Shown here: piece by piece, positions 1 to 6,449 of the stretch
How the letters are laid out: each line of letters opens with the position of its first letter
Numbering within the stretch: position 1 is the stretch's first letter
DNA from: a virus
Virus record (IMG/VR): IMGVR_UViG_3300025914_000050
Location: 1-21,635 of that record
Length of the DNA stretch: 21,635 bases
Strand: one strand, 5' to 3'
Program-made: the position numbers and the translations under genes
The notes under the pieces: generated by a model
The model's database searches: none
What the model was told of the DNA's origin: nothing
What the model saw: the letters and a program-made list of their open reading frames with translations, nothing else

Positions 1-61
1 TCAGTTCGAACAAACGCAAGGAAGCCAGCACCGACAGTCCCAGGACAGCGGCGTAATTCAC
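1..61 (-). CDS. Partial CDS, hydrophobic N-terminus, runs off left edge
   Basis: A GTG at 59-61 (minus strand) overlaps the TGA of the preceding gene as GTGA, the coupling used throughout this window. An AGAGG-type ribosome binding site lies about 6 nt upstream. Twenty codons stay open to the window edge and encode a mostly hydrophobic start (VNYAAVLGLSVLASLRLFEL), which could be a signal or membrane segment. Too little is visible to assign a function. The overlap and ribosome binding site are seen; the reality of the gene is inferred. Confidence 0.45.
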   Translation of the reverse strand, partial: MNYAAVLGLSVLASLRLFEL

Positions 62-354
62 TTGTGGCCTCTCTTCTTCATCTTGGGACGCAACAGGCTA
101 TCGTCTTCGCCCCACTCGCCCATGTTGTTCTCTTTCCACCACACTTTCAGTTCCGCAATCTCTTTGGGCAGCAAGTAGGGATTGCACTCGCCAACGTGCT
201 CTCGCTCCCCTGCGTTGTACTCAGCACACTCGCAGCAGCCTCTATGGCCCCATTCAGTGAGGCCCAGGCAGTAAACGGTGTAAGGATCTCGGCAGAGACG
301 CCCGGCTTCTTTGACGAACTTGCCATTCTTGAAGCGTTTCACTGGGCGTTCCAT
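58..354 (-). CDS. Hypothetical Cys-rich small protein
   Basis: About 98 aa from ATG at 354. The frame stays open to 405, but the start at 354, or the GTG at 342 that makes a GTGA overlap with the upstream stop, fits the packed gene order better. The middle is Cys-rich (a GCCEC cluster with single Cys on either side), which suggests a metal-binding fold. The N-terminus is basic (RPVKRFKNGKFVK) and the C-terminus is basic (RPKMKKRGHK). I do not recognise the family. It is the next gene downstream of the 68-aa ORF at 339-545 and presumably shares its transcript. Confidence 0.6.
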   Translation of the reverse strand: MERPVKRFKNGKFVKEAGRLCRDPYTVYCLGLTEWGHRGCCECAEYNAGEREHVGECNPYLLPKEIAELKVWWKENNMGEWGEDDSLLRPKMKKRGHK

Positions 355-545
355 TTCGCTAGTTCGGCTTTCTGAGCTTTGGTCAGCAGAGTCTTTTCCG
401 CCCACTCAAGCCACTCATGAATGTCGTGAACTGGTGGGTCTGCGTCAGCCGCCATGGACCAGCACTTGGCTTCAGGAATGCGTGACACTTCCGTAAACCG
501 GCGCATACGTTTCGTCCAAGCGTAGTCAGAAGGATGCTCGGTCAC
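339..545 (-). CDS. Hypothetical 68-aa protein
   Basis: GTG start at 545 overlaps the TGA of the upstream coiled-coil gene by 4 nt (GTGA). The frame stays open to 599, but that extension only reads the conserved 3' end of the neighbouring gene in another frame (giving an Arg/Pro-rich stretch), so I reject it. The product is mixed polar with an acidic central section and a helical C-terminus rich in Glu, Lys and Ala. No recognised domain. The overlap arrangement is the main support. Confidence 0.6.
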   Translation of the reverse strand: MTEHPSDYAWTKRMRRFTEVSRIPEAKCWSMAADADPPVHDIHEWLEWAEKTLLTKAQKAELAKWNAQ

Positions 546-1003
546 CGGTCGCCCCCGGTCAGCGCGCGGCGGTCCCAGCACGGCCAAACTCCACCGCATC
601 TGCAGTATCCGGTGTCACGCTTGACGTGAAACTCCAGCGCAGCGGCGATGCGTGCCTCGGCATCTTCAAGTTTGCAAAGGTAGTCGTTCCTCTCGTCGCG
701 TTCGATAGCCAGCATGCCCAGGGCTCCATCTCGGTCAGCCTCGGCGCGTTCGGCGCGAGCCCGCAAGAGCGCGCGTTCGTGTCCCTCGCCGTAGTTCATC
801 AACGAACTGATCTCTCGAACAGCGTCGTCCCGTTCGGCGCGGCAGGCCCGCAACTCCGCGATCAACTCGGCCCGCTCCTGCTCCATCTTCGGACACGGGT
901 TGCAGTGAGCCCACGGGCACGCGTGCTCATCCGGCAGCGCGTCCAGGTCCAACTGTTCTGCTCCCAAGAAAATCCCCAGCCCTATGCAGACTGCCCACAT
1001 CAT
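542..1003 (-). CDS. Coiled-coil family protein with N-terminal membrane segment (family copy 1)
   Basis: 153 aa from ATG at 1003, with a GGGAG ribosome binding site 5-6 nt upstream and a TAATG junction with the small ORF before it. The frame is open to 1138, but the region in between codes better for that small ORF. Residues 1-16 (MMWAVCIGLGIFLGAE) form a short hydrophobic segment, so this copy may be membrane-anchored. After a Cys-rich patch come the family hallmarks: LIAELRACRAERD, RARAERAEADRD, ARIAAALEF and the ending RRALTGGDR. The same blocks occur in the genes at 3155, 6057 and 9436. The Ala/Glu/Arg repeats predict a long coiled coil. The overall shape resembles small phage accessory proteins of the Ea22 type, but that is a weak impression. 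Function unknown. Confidence 0.75.
   Translation of the reverse strand: MMWAVCIGLGIFLGAEQLDLDALPDEHACPWAHCNPCPKMEQERAELIAELRACRAERDDAVREISSLMNYGEGHERALLRARAERAEADRDGALGMLAIERDERNDYLCKLEDAEARIAAALEFHVKRDTGYCRCGGVWPCWDRRALTGGDR
551..572. repeat. Dispersed 22-bp repeat at 3' ends of coiled-coil family genes
   Basis: The GCCCCC...GGCGG segment encoding the C-terminal RRAL(T/A)GG is identical at 551-572 and 9444-9465. It recurs with one mismatch at 3164-3185. The fourth family member (6057-6449) has lost it. DNA identity stronger than protein need suggests recent duplication or recombination between copies. Confidence 0.7.
740..757. repeat. Dispersed 18-bp repeat CTCGGCGCGTTCGGCGCG, five exact copies
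   Basis: The exact sequence occurs at 740-757, 3281-3298, 6249-6266, 9613-9630 and 9760-9777, always inside coiled-coil family genes. On the minus strand it encodes Arg-Ala-Glu-Arg-Ala-Glu type heptad sequence. A diverged sixth copy lies near 3365-3383. Identical DNA in otherwise diverged genes points to shared recent origin or gene conversion. Confidence 0.85.
839..864. repeat. Dispersed 26-bp repeat encoding the LIAELRACR block, four copies
   Basis: A 26-bp segment beginning GCGGCAGGCCCGCAACTC is present at 839-864 and 6333-6358 (identical). It recurs at 3440-3465 and 9874-9899 with one mismatch each. It encodes the IAELRACR block shared by all four coiled-coil family members on the minus strand. 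Confidence 0.85.
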
Positions 1004-1128
1004 TACTGCTCCCTGATAGCTGCGTTGCGCTTTGCGGCGCGACTCTTCAGACGCTTGAGGCGTCTGTCCCCGTGCTTGCCTGCGGCGTTGCTGGCATGTC
1101 GGCCCAACGCCGCTACGATTCGGTTCAT
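1003..1128 (-). CDS. Small basic 41-aa protein
   Basis: ATG at 1128, preceded by an AGGGTGAG ribosome binding site about 5 nt away, opens a 41-codon frame ending at a TAA that overlaps the next ATG (TAATG). The product is very basic, with a run RRLKRLKSRAAKRNAA, like a nucleic-acid-binding or ribosome-associated peptide. It is in a different frame from the N-terminal extension of the 542-1003 gene. Its own ribosome binding site and stop/start junction argue that this frame is the real one. The ribosome binding site lies inside the 3' arm of a hairpin (1132-1157). No family recognised. Confidence 0.55.
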   Translation of the reverse strand: MNRIVAALGRHASNAAGKHGDRRLKRLKSRAAKRNAAIREQ

Positions 1129-1131
1129 GCA

Positions 1132-1157
1132 CACTCACCCTACAGTACAGGTGAGTG
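1132..1157 (-). terminator. Perfect 8-bp hairpin after the portal gene, overlapping a ribosome binding site
   Basis: Arms CACTCACC and GGTGAGTG pair perfectly around a 10-nt loop, 12 nt after the portal stop codon. No T-run follows on the minus strand, so a classic intrinsic terminator is not supported. The 3' arm contains the ribosome binding site of the small ORF at 1003-1128. The hairpin could therefore limit translation of the downstream genes or act as an RNA processing or end signal. Confidence 0.5.
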
Positions 1158-1169
1158 CTAGCGCAAGAG

Positions 1170-2855
1170 TTATTTGGTTCCCGGTACCGAGCCCGGGTTC
1201 TGGCGAGGCGTCGGCTCCGGGTTGTTTACCGTCTTCGGGCCTGCTCCGCGCTCTCCAGGACCCTGCTGGGGCGTGTTAGGGCGTCCCTCTGAGGGCTGAG
1301 GCTGGGCAGCGGGCGGTACGGCGTCTGCGGGCGCGTTGGAGCCGTCCTTGCCGTCCAGGGCAGCGCGGATCTGGCTGACCACAGCCAGCAGACCGGGTTC
1401 TTGGAAGAGCTGAGGCGTGACCTGACAAATCTTGAGCGCCATCTGAAGCGCCCGGTCCACCTGGGCGTCCTCTTCGGGCATGTCGCTGGTCTCGAAGCCG
1501 GCTGCCGTAACCGTGGTCTCCGGCTTGAGAAGACCCAGCTTGTAGAGAGCCTCAGCCTCGCTCGCCATGTTCGGCCGGGAGATCAGGTCTTCGCCGTCGA
1601 GTTCGAAGAAGTAAGACTCGGCATCCTCTTCGCTCATGCCGGCTTCGATCGCCATGGGGATCAGCAGATCGGTCAGCACGGCAGTGGCGAACAGCTTCAC
1701 GCCCGGCATGAAATGCAGGCGCACGGTGTCCTCAGCGACCTGCCAGGAGCCCCAGTGAGAAGAGGCGGCCAATGCCATGCCCATCATCTGCTCGGCGGGC
1801 ATGTCGAAGCCCACGGCCAGGCGGCGAATAAGCTCATCTCGCAAGTCCTTGGCGACCAGGTCGAGCTGGGTGGAGAACGTCAAGTGGCGGACCGCATCGG
1901 CAGCCTCGTCCGGGACGGTCATGATCAGCGGCACGACAGCGGCAGCGCTGGAGCGATCCTTGATCGGAGTGACCATCGCCTCGATGATCGCCGCGACCGT
2001 GGGGTCCTCCTCCTGGTCGTCCTCGGGAGCCGTAGCACCCAGGACAGTAGCGGAGTTCGGCAGAATCAGCACACCGGCACCGGCCAGGCGGGAGTCGATG
2101 ATGCTGGAGACATACATGGTCAGAGCATTCAGCTCACGGAGAACAGGCAGAGAGGCCTGCATCGAGGAGATAGCCAGGCGATGGAATTGAGGGTCCGGAC
2201 GCCAGAACTTGATCATCATGATGTCATCTCGGTTATACGTGATGCCATCGATGATGACGCTGACGCCATCCCGATCCTCGCGCACATCATCACGAGAGCG
2301 CACACACCAGGTGTAGTCCAGCAGGCGACGCTTGGAGCGGCGGCGATCCTTGGCAGCGGCGGGGAGCCCCACCAGCAGGCCTTCACCCGCAACGAAGAGC
2401 ATGATGCCCGCATAGCGGCGCATCTCGTCTGCACCTTGGTAAGAGGTGATCTCATCCCAGAGCTGGAGCATGATTTTGTCGTTGGTGGTCAGACGCTTTT
2501 GTTCGGACAGGCGTAGCGAGGGCCCGCTGGCCTGCTTACGCGAGAGGCACATCTCCACTCGGCTCATGCCGGTACCAAACAGGTTGGCGGCGTAGGAGAC
2601 CTCTCCCACGATCTTGAAGAAGCCCCACGCCTCACGCTGCCAGTCCTGGCTCTGCACGCTGTAGGGCAGCACATCGCCGTCCTTGGTGCGCTCAATCACC
2701 TTGGACGCGGCGGTCAGCGCGCGGCGAGAGATAGGTGCCTTCTCTCGATACGCCAACTTGACAGGATGACGAAGATCAGCGGGCGCAAGAGGAATGCGAA
2801 CGCTAGAGACTCCGCTGGGGAGAGTCTGCGTAGGGCTCCAGGGCAATTTCGACAT
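1170..2855 (-). CDS. Phage portal protein (putative)
   Basis: 561 aa from ATG at 2855. The portal forms the ring at the head vertex through which DNA is packaged and ejected. Support is the size, the position two small genes and one coiled-coil gene downstream of the large terminase, and sequence character. The N-terminal half is mixed alpha/beta, with a dense charged turn (KDRRRSKRRLLDYTW). A long helical middle (SMQASLPVLRELNALTMYV) looks like a portal stem/crown helix. A conserved-looking DLRDELIRRLAVGFDMPAEQMMG segment follows, typical of actinophage portals. The C-terminal ~60 residues are a low-complexity Pro/Gln/Gly/Asn tail. No catalytic motif is expected. Family assignment is by recognition and context, not a database match. 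Confidence 0.85.
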   Translation of the reverse strand: MSKLPWSPTQTLPSGVSSVRIPLAPADLRHPVKLAYREKAPISRRALTAASKVIERTKDGDVLPYSVQSQDWQREAWGFFKIVGEVSYAANLFGTGMSRVEMCLSRKQASGPSLRLSEQKRLTTNDKIMLQLWDEITSYQGADEMRRYAGIMLFVAGEGLLVGLPAAAKDRRRSKRRLLDYTWCVRSRDDVREDRDGVSVIIDGITYNRDDIMMIKFWRPDPQFHRLAISSMQASLPVLRELNALTMYVSSIIDSRLAGAGVLILPNSATVLGATAPEDDQEEDPTVAAIIEAMVTPIKDRSSAAAVVPLIMTVPDEAADAVRHLTFSTQLDLVAKDLRDELIRRLAVGFDMPAEQMMGMALAASSHWGSWQVAEDTVRLHFMPGVKLFATAVLTDLLIPMAIEAGMSEEDAESYFFELDGEDLISRPNMASEAEALYKLGLLKPETTVTAAGFETSDMPEEDAQVDRALQMALKICQVTPQLFQEPGLLAVVSQIRAALDGKDGSNAPADAVPPAAQPQPSEGRPNTPQQGPGERGAGPKTVNNPEPTPRQNPGSVPGTK

Positions 2856-2856
2856 A

Positions 2857-2890
2857 TTGCCATCTTACGGCAACTCTGCTACAGGTTGCC
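2857..2890 (-). promoter_or_regulatory. Mutually exclusive hairpins in the portal leader
   Basis: On the minus-strand RNA the order is GGCAAC (2890-2885), 10 nt, GUUGCC (2874-2869), 7 nt, GGCAA (2861-2857), then the portal start codon. The middle element can pair with either neighbour, but not both. Pairing with the downstream copy would cover the region just before the AUG. This is the layout of a simple translational switch or protein-binding leader. The complementarity is seen; regulation is inferred. Confidence 0.4.
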
Positions 2891-2892
2891 AC

Positions 2893-3081
2893 TCAGACGC
2901 AGGTGGGCACCATGACCTTACCTACAGGCATTAGAATCAAGTTCTTTCCGACCGGACAGACAGGTCCGTTCAGGTCAATCACCCCGAAAAGCAGGAGCAT
3001 GGCGAAAACTAGTATAACGACGATGCAGAGGACACAAAGCCAAAAAACAACAACCAGGATTCCGTCAACCCAAGAATTCAC
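2893..3081 (-). CDS. Small membrane protein, 62 aa
   Basis: GTG start at 3081 overlaps the TGA of the upstream 26-aa ORF (GTGA) and has an AAGGA ribosome binding site 6 nt upstream. The frame is open to 3111, but the shorter start is better supported. A strongly hydrophobic stretch from about residue 6 to 36 (GILVVVFWLCVLCIVVILVF and onward) would form one long or two short membrane helices. The C-terminus is short and contains two Cys. It lies directly upstream of the portal gene. The position would fit a holin or envelope-acting peptide, but nothing specific shows that, and small membrane proteins of unknown role are common in phages. Confidence 0.65.
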   Translation of the reverse strand: MNSWVDGILVVVFWLCVLCIVVILVFAMLLLFGVIDLNGPVCPVGKNLILMPVGKVMVPTCV

Positions 3082-3158
3082 TTGATTTCCTTCGGAGGGC
3101 ATTTTCCACAAGGCTCATCGGTGTATTTACATGACCAGCATCGAGTTGAATCCGTCAT
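3078..3158 (-). CDS. 26-aa Cys-rich peptide
   Basis: ATG at 3158 overlaps the TGA of the coiled-coil gene (ATGA), and its own TGA overlaps the GTG of the membrane protein (GTGA). It thus fills the gap exactly between two genes. The peptide contains C-x2-C and C-x2-C pairs (CWSCKYTDEPCGKC), a minimal zinc-knuckle pattern. Translation would be coupled to both neighbours. No family recognised; its reality rests on the double overlap and the Cys pattern. Confidence 0.5.
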   Translation of the reverse strand: MTDSTRCWSCKYTDEPCGKCPPKEIK

Positions 3159-3571
3159 TGATTGCCCCCGGCCAGCGCGCGGCGGGTTCCAACGCGAGCC
3201 GTCCGGTAGCCGAGGATGAACGATTCGTCGGTGGCAATCTGGGGCTCGTCGTCAAGTGCAAGCGCGGCGGCGATGCGGGCCTCGGCGCGTTCGGCGCGGT
3301 CAGAGTCGACCAGCGCGGCTGCGGCCCATGCCTTGCGTTCCGCTTCCGCGTGATCCCGTTCGACCTCAGCGCTTTCGGCGCGGGCCCGGATCGCCGTCCA
3401 TGTCTCGTTGGACTCGGCCCGGTACTCGGCCACGAGGGCGCGGCAGGCACGCAACTCCGCGATCAGTTGTTCGATTCGCTGCCACCAGGGCTGACGGTTA
3501 TTGAAGGGGTCTGGCTCGCCGTCCATAAACATGTCGCGCGCCAGCTCATCCAGATCCAGTTCGTTTGTCAT
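3155..3571 (-). CDS. Coiled-coil family protein (family copy 2)
   Basis: 138 aa from ATG at 3571, with an AGGAG sequence about 11 nt upstream. The start MTNELDLDELARDMF parallels the LDLDAL start of the 9436 copy. Then come the family blocks: LIAELRACRALVAEYRAE, two Arg/Ala/Glu heptad stretches, EARIAAALAL and the ending RRALAGGNQ. Predicted to be mainly one long coiled coil with no catalytic motif. It sits just downstream of the terminase large subunit after an 80-bp gap. The shared ends and variable middle suggest a modular family. Role unknown. Confidence 0.75.
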   Translation of the reverse strand: MTNELDLDELARDMFMDGEPDPFNNRQPWWQRIEQLIAELRACRALVAEYRAESNETWTAIRARAESAEVERDHAEAERKAWAAAALVDSDRAERAEARIAAALALDDEPQIATDESFILGYRTARVGTRRALAGGNQ

Positions 3572-3651
3572 GCGCTCAGTCTCTCCTGCTCAAATCCAAA
3601 AGTCAAGGGGTTCGCGGTAAGTCTGAGGCCGATTTTCTGGGGATTTTGAAC

Positions 3652-5049
3652 CTACCTGATTCGATACTGCGTGATCTTGAGCTTGGGCTTCTTGGCGACT
3701 ACCTCAGCCTGAGGAATGTTGGTGCCCTTCGGCCTGCGAGCGCCAACCTGCTTGGAGATCCATGCAAATGCATGACCAGTCGCGTCCACCTGGTCATCGT
3801 ATTTGCCGTTAGGGAAGCTGAGCAGCTCAGCAAGATAGTCATCGTTCCAGCGACCCGGAGCCAGCTCCACGTCGCCCGCTGCCATCAGCGAGGCGGGCAG
3901 GCGGGCGCGGGTCAGCTTGTCACCGGACGGAGGCGTAGCGGATGTGGGGTAGCCCATCAGCCAGCGCTGACGGATGTCCCGCATGGCCAACTTACCGGCT
4001 GAGCCGAGTTCCTGCTCGATGACCTGCGTCATGCCCCGTCCATCACGCTCGGCGGTGGCGCGCATTGTCTTCTCCAGCAGTAAGGGATCTGCCTGCACCC
4101 TGATTACGTCCATGATGCGCCACAGGCCGGTGCGACGATCGAAGGAAACCTTGGCACCTACCGCGTAGTCCCCCACGCTCGAGGCGGCTAGGTCCCAGGC
4201 CCGACAAGTGACGGCTCGGTCCCAGTTACCGTTGCTCTTGTGTTCCGCCACGACCGCCAACTTGGTGATGTCGAAGTAGCCTCCGGTCGGCTCGGCGTCC
4301 CAGTTGCCGTGTTCCATCTGGGCGCGGGTATAGGGATCCAGCTCGGAGAGCATGTCCCGGTAGGCGGCCACGTCCAGGTGGGGGTTGTCCGACAGATTGG
4401 CGGGGATGAATGTGCGCTGCTGAGCTGCCTCGGCCTCCTCCACGGTGGTGGGGGGCAGCGGCTTGACATAGCGGTCCTTCAGGTAGATGTGTGACGCGCC
4501 GCCGGGGTTCGAGGCCAGCCTCATGCGCAGCGGCATATCGGTACTCACCTTGTCCTGCCGGAGACGGGTGAAGAGATAGCGAAGCTGGACCTCGGTGAAC
4601 TGAGATGCTTCATCGAAGCCTACGAAGTCCCAGCGGGAAGACTGGTAGCGATAACGGTCGCCATCTGTGGCCATGTACCCGAAGACCAGCTTGGCCCCGC
4701 TGGGGAACCACCACTCACGACCGGCATCCTTACGTTTGGCATCAGTACCCACCAGCCACTGATCGGCCAGGTCCATGGGTGCGCCGGGCAGCGCGAGGTC
4801 GGCATAGGTACGACGAAGGATGAGTGCTCTGTATGAGGGCTTGTCCACATACAACAGAGCGGCGGCCAGCATGGCGATGGTCTTACCGCCGCCGGCTGCG
4901 CCTCCGAACATGACCTCTTTCTCCTCGGCCAGAGCAAACTGCCACTGCTTGGGAGTCAGCTCGAACGGGCAATAGCTGGACGTGCGCAGGAAAGCCATGC
5001 GCTCTTCCCAGCGCTTGACCCTGGCAATCTGCTCAGCCATGTCAGTCAT
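3652..5049 (-). CDS. terL: Terminase large subunit
   Basis: 465 aa from ATG at 5049, with a GAGGG ribosome binding site; the frame extends to 5124, but the upstream gene ends at 5042. This is the packaging motor: an N-terminal ATPase pumps DNA into the prohead and a C-terminal RNase H-like nuclease cuts concatemers. Visible motifs are Walker A GGAAGGGKT (residues 49-57), Walker B ending in D146-E147 within DFVGFDEAS, a coupling-type SNPGG segment near residue 206, a nuclease acidic motif in RAWDLAAS near 287, and DDQVDATGHAF near 428. Length and motif order are normal for phage TerL. The small subunit is two genes upstream and the portal is downstream. Assignment is firm. Confidence 0.96.
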   Translation of the reverse strand: MTDMAEQIARVKRWEERMAFLRTSSYCPFELTPKQWQFALAEEKEVMFGGAAGGGKTIAMLAAALLYVDKPSYRALILRRTYADLALPGAPMDLADQWLVGTDAKRKDAGREWWFPSGAKLVFGYMATDGDRYRYQSSRWDFVGFDEASQFTEVQLRYLFTRLRQDKVSTDMPLRMRLASNPGGASHIYLKDRYVKPLPPTTVEEAEAAQQRTFIPANLSDNPHLDVAAYRDMLSELDPYTRAQMEHGNWDAEPTGGYFDITKLAVVAEHKSNGNWDRAVTCRAWDLAASSVGDYAVGAKVSFDRRTGLWRIMDVIRVQADPLLLEKTMRATAERDGRGMTQVIEQELGSAGKLAMRDIRQRWLMGYPTSATPPSGDKLTRARLPASLMAAGDVELAPGRWNDDYLAELLSFPNGKYDDQVDATGHAFAWISKQVGARRPKGTNIPQAEVVAKKPKLKITQYRIR

Positions 5050-5284
5050 TAAGGATCCCTCGCTCTTCACGCCAGGCAAAAGCGTCTTCCAGCAAGAAAC
5101 GGAGACGCTTAGGCACCTGAGCACCTCCGAAATCTAGCTCAGTCTCGTTTCCTTCGGCCCAGGAAATGAGCGGCTGAAGCCACTCTCTACCGTTGCCCTC
5201 CCCTACGCAATAGTCACACAAATATTCAAAGCGAGCATAGGAGAGAACGTCGGGACTATCCCCGCAACGATTACAGCTATACAT
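5042..5284 (-). CDS. Zinc-ribbon protein between the terminase subunits
   Basis: 80 aa from ATG at 5284, overlapping the stop of the small terminase by 8 nt; its own stop overlaps terL by 8 nt. The N-terminus has C-x2-C (CNRCGD) and a second C-x2-C (LCDYCVG) 15 residues later, a classical zinc ribbon. The C-terminal half is acidic and helical with no recognised domain. Tight overlap on both sides implies co-translation with both terminase subunits, so a role in packaging is plausible, such as DNA or subunit binding. That role is inferred from position only. Confidence 0.75.
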   Translation of the reverse strand: MYSCNRCGDSPDVLSYARFEYLCDYCVGEGNGREWLQPLISWAEGNETELDFGGAQVPKRLRFLLEDAFAWREERGILND

Positions 5285-6020
5285 CCTCGTCCAATTCTCC
5301 GCTGATAACCTTATTGTTATCGAGTAGATCCATGTACTTGTTCTGCGTGTCCACCATCAGGCGCAGTACGTCCTCGATGGACGTGAGGTTCGCCTTCTCG
5401 GCGGACTCTAGCTGCGCTTGCTCCTCCACGGCGGTGGGCAGCTCCGCAGGACTGGCGACGTCCTCGTAGCCCAGCGGTAGCGCCTGAGCCCGGTTGGCTC
5501 GGGCAGCCTGTGCGTCGTTAAGATCCTTGATGGATGCCGTGAGCGTACGAAGCTCATTCATCTTGATGTCCATCTTGTTGAGTTCGCGTCGGCCCTTGCT
5601 GGCAGCTTCGGCATCCTTCGACCAGGCGGTCACGGCCTCTTCGTACAGCTCATGAGCCTTCCGGTTATGGACAAACTGTAGTTTGTGCAGGGCCTCGGCA
5701 GCCTGGGCCGTGTACTCCCGGTCCATCTCCTGCCACTGGCGCATCTGCTGCTGTTGTTTGAAGTAGACAAGCTGACCCTTGCGGCGCTCACGCCGGGCAT
5801 TCCAGCGATGCTTGGCAGCCTGCTCGTTGATCACCCGGACAGGGATGGCGAACTTCTGGGCGAGGCCTCGATAGGTGGGCCATTCAACATTGCCCTCTTC
5901 GTCAGGCACTCCGTTGATGTACTCGCGTTCTGCAGACTGCAGAATCTTAATACGATCTGGGTCCATCGGGCTGTTGCTGTAGTCCGTGGGCTCAAACGGA
6001 ATAGTCCAATCGTCACTCAT
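5277..6020 (-). CDS. terS: Terminase small subunit (putative)
   Basis: 247 aa from ATG at 6020. Small terminases bind the packaging site and hand the DNA to TerL. Residues 49-73 (TYRGLAQKFAIPVRVINEQA and onward) form a helix-turn-helix of the type found in small terminases. A long helical, Gln/Glu/Lys-rich oligomerisation region follows (about 80-170), then an acidic C-terminal tail that would contact TerL. The length is toward the long end for the family. It is separated from terL only by the 80-aa zinc-ribbon gene. A putative extended -10 sits immediately upstream. The HTH and position make the call likely. Confidence 0.85.
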   Translation of the reverse strand: MSDDWTIPFEPTDYSNSPMDPDRIKILQSAEREYINGVPDEEGNVEWPTYRGLAQKFAIPVRVINEQAAKHRWNARRERRKGQLVYFKQQQQMRQWQEMDREYTAQAAEALHKLQFVHNRKAHELYEEAVTAWSKDAEAASKGRRELNKMDIKMNELRTLTASIKDLNDAQAARANRAQALPLGYEDVASPAELPTAVEEQAQLESAEKANLTSIEDVLRLMVDTQNKYMDLLDNNKVISGELDEDV

Positions 6021-6027
6021 AGCACCC

Positions 6028-6036
6028 AGTGTAACA
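6028..6036 (-). promoter_or_regulatory. Putative extended -10 (TGTTACACT) before terS
   Basis: Read on the minus strand, TGTTACACT lies 7 nt before the terS ATG. This would place transcription start at or next to the start codon, giving a nearly leaderless mRNA. No good -35 is visible. The same TGnTACACT pattern precedes the HTH gene at 15334. Only the pattern and its position support it. Confidence 0.35.
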
Positions 6037-6056
6037 GGGCAGAACGATACGCCCTA

Positions 6057-6449
6057 TCAGGTGTAGTTATCAGTCAATGCACGAAGAGTAGGACAAGGCA
6101 GCAGTGCGCCACCGCGACACTCGTTACAGACGGTAGGGAGATGTTTGGAGGGAACGTGTAGCTCCAATGCATTAGCTATGCGGTCCTCGGCAGCGGAGGC
6201 GTCTCTGGCATGCATGTCACACCGCTCATCGGCGTGATCCCTTTCGGCCTCGGCGCGTTCGGCGCGGGCCCGCTGCTCAAAGTGCTGTTCCCGCTGCCCA
6301 TTCCACCCGGCGTCCATCTGGTCCCGCTCGGTGCGGCAGGCCCGCAACTCCGCGATCAGTTTCTCCAGCGCCGCACGTTCGTCCCCATCCAGTGAGGGAC
6401 GCCCGCGCCAATAGACGAGCATCCCGTCCAAGTCCAGCGGCTCACTCAC
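6057..6449 (-). CDS. Coiled-coil family protein (family copy 3, diverged C-terminus)
   Basis: 130 aa from GTG at 6449, overlapping the stop of the upstream gene (GTGA). The start MSEPLDLDGML, the block KLIAELRACRTERDQ, the heptad RARAERAEAERD and ANALEL match the other copies. The ending is different: it has a Cys-containing section (TVCNECRGG) and finishes LRALTDNYT in place of RRALTGGDQ. It is therefore the most diverged copy at the 3' end, while keeping exact 18-bp and 26-bp DNA blocks upstream. Predicted coiled coil, unknown function. A 36-bp gap with the terS promoter candidate follows. Confidence 0.75.
   Translation of the reverse strand: MSEPLDLDGMLVYWRGRPSLDGDERAALEKLIAELRACRTERDQMDAGWNGQREQHFEQRARAERAEAERDHADERCDMHARDASAAEDRIANALELHVPSKHLPTVCNECRGGALLPCPTLRALTDNYT

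Noticed and set aside
542-1138. Longer 198-aa version of coiled-coil copy 1 starting at GTG 1138
   Set aside because: The basic 41-aa ORF with its own ribosome binding site fills this stretch, and ATG 1003 has a good GGGAG site. The longer form is not excluded.
626-1279. Plus-strand ORF of 217 codons
   Set aside because: Antisense to the coiled-coil gene and the portal end; low-complexity composition and no ribosome binding site.
1401-2516. Long plus-strand ORF (371 codons) inside the portal region
   Set aside because: It is fully antisense to the portal gene, lacks a recognisable domain and is rich in His/Gly/Arg/Gln typical of shadow frames in GC-rich DNA.
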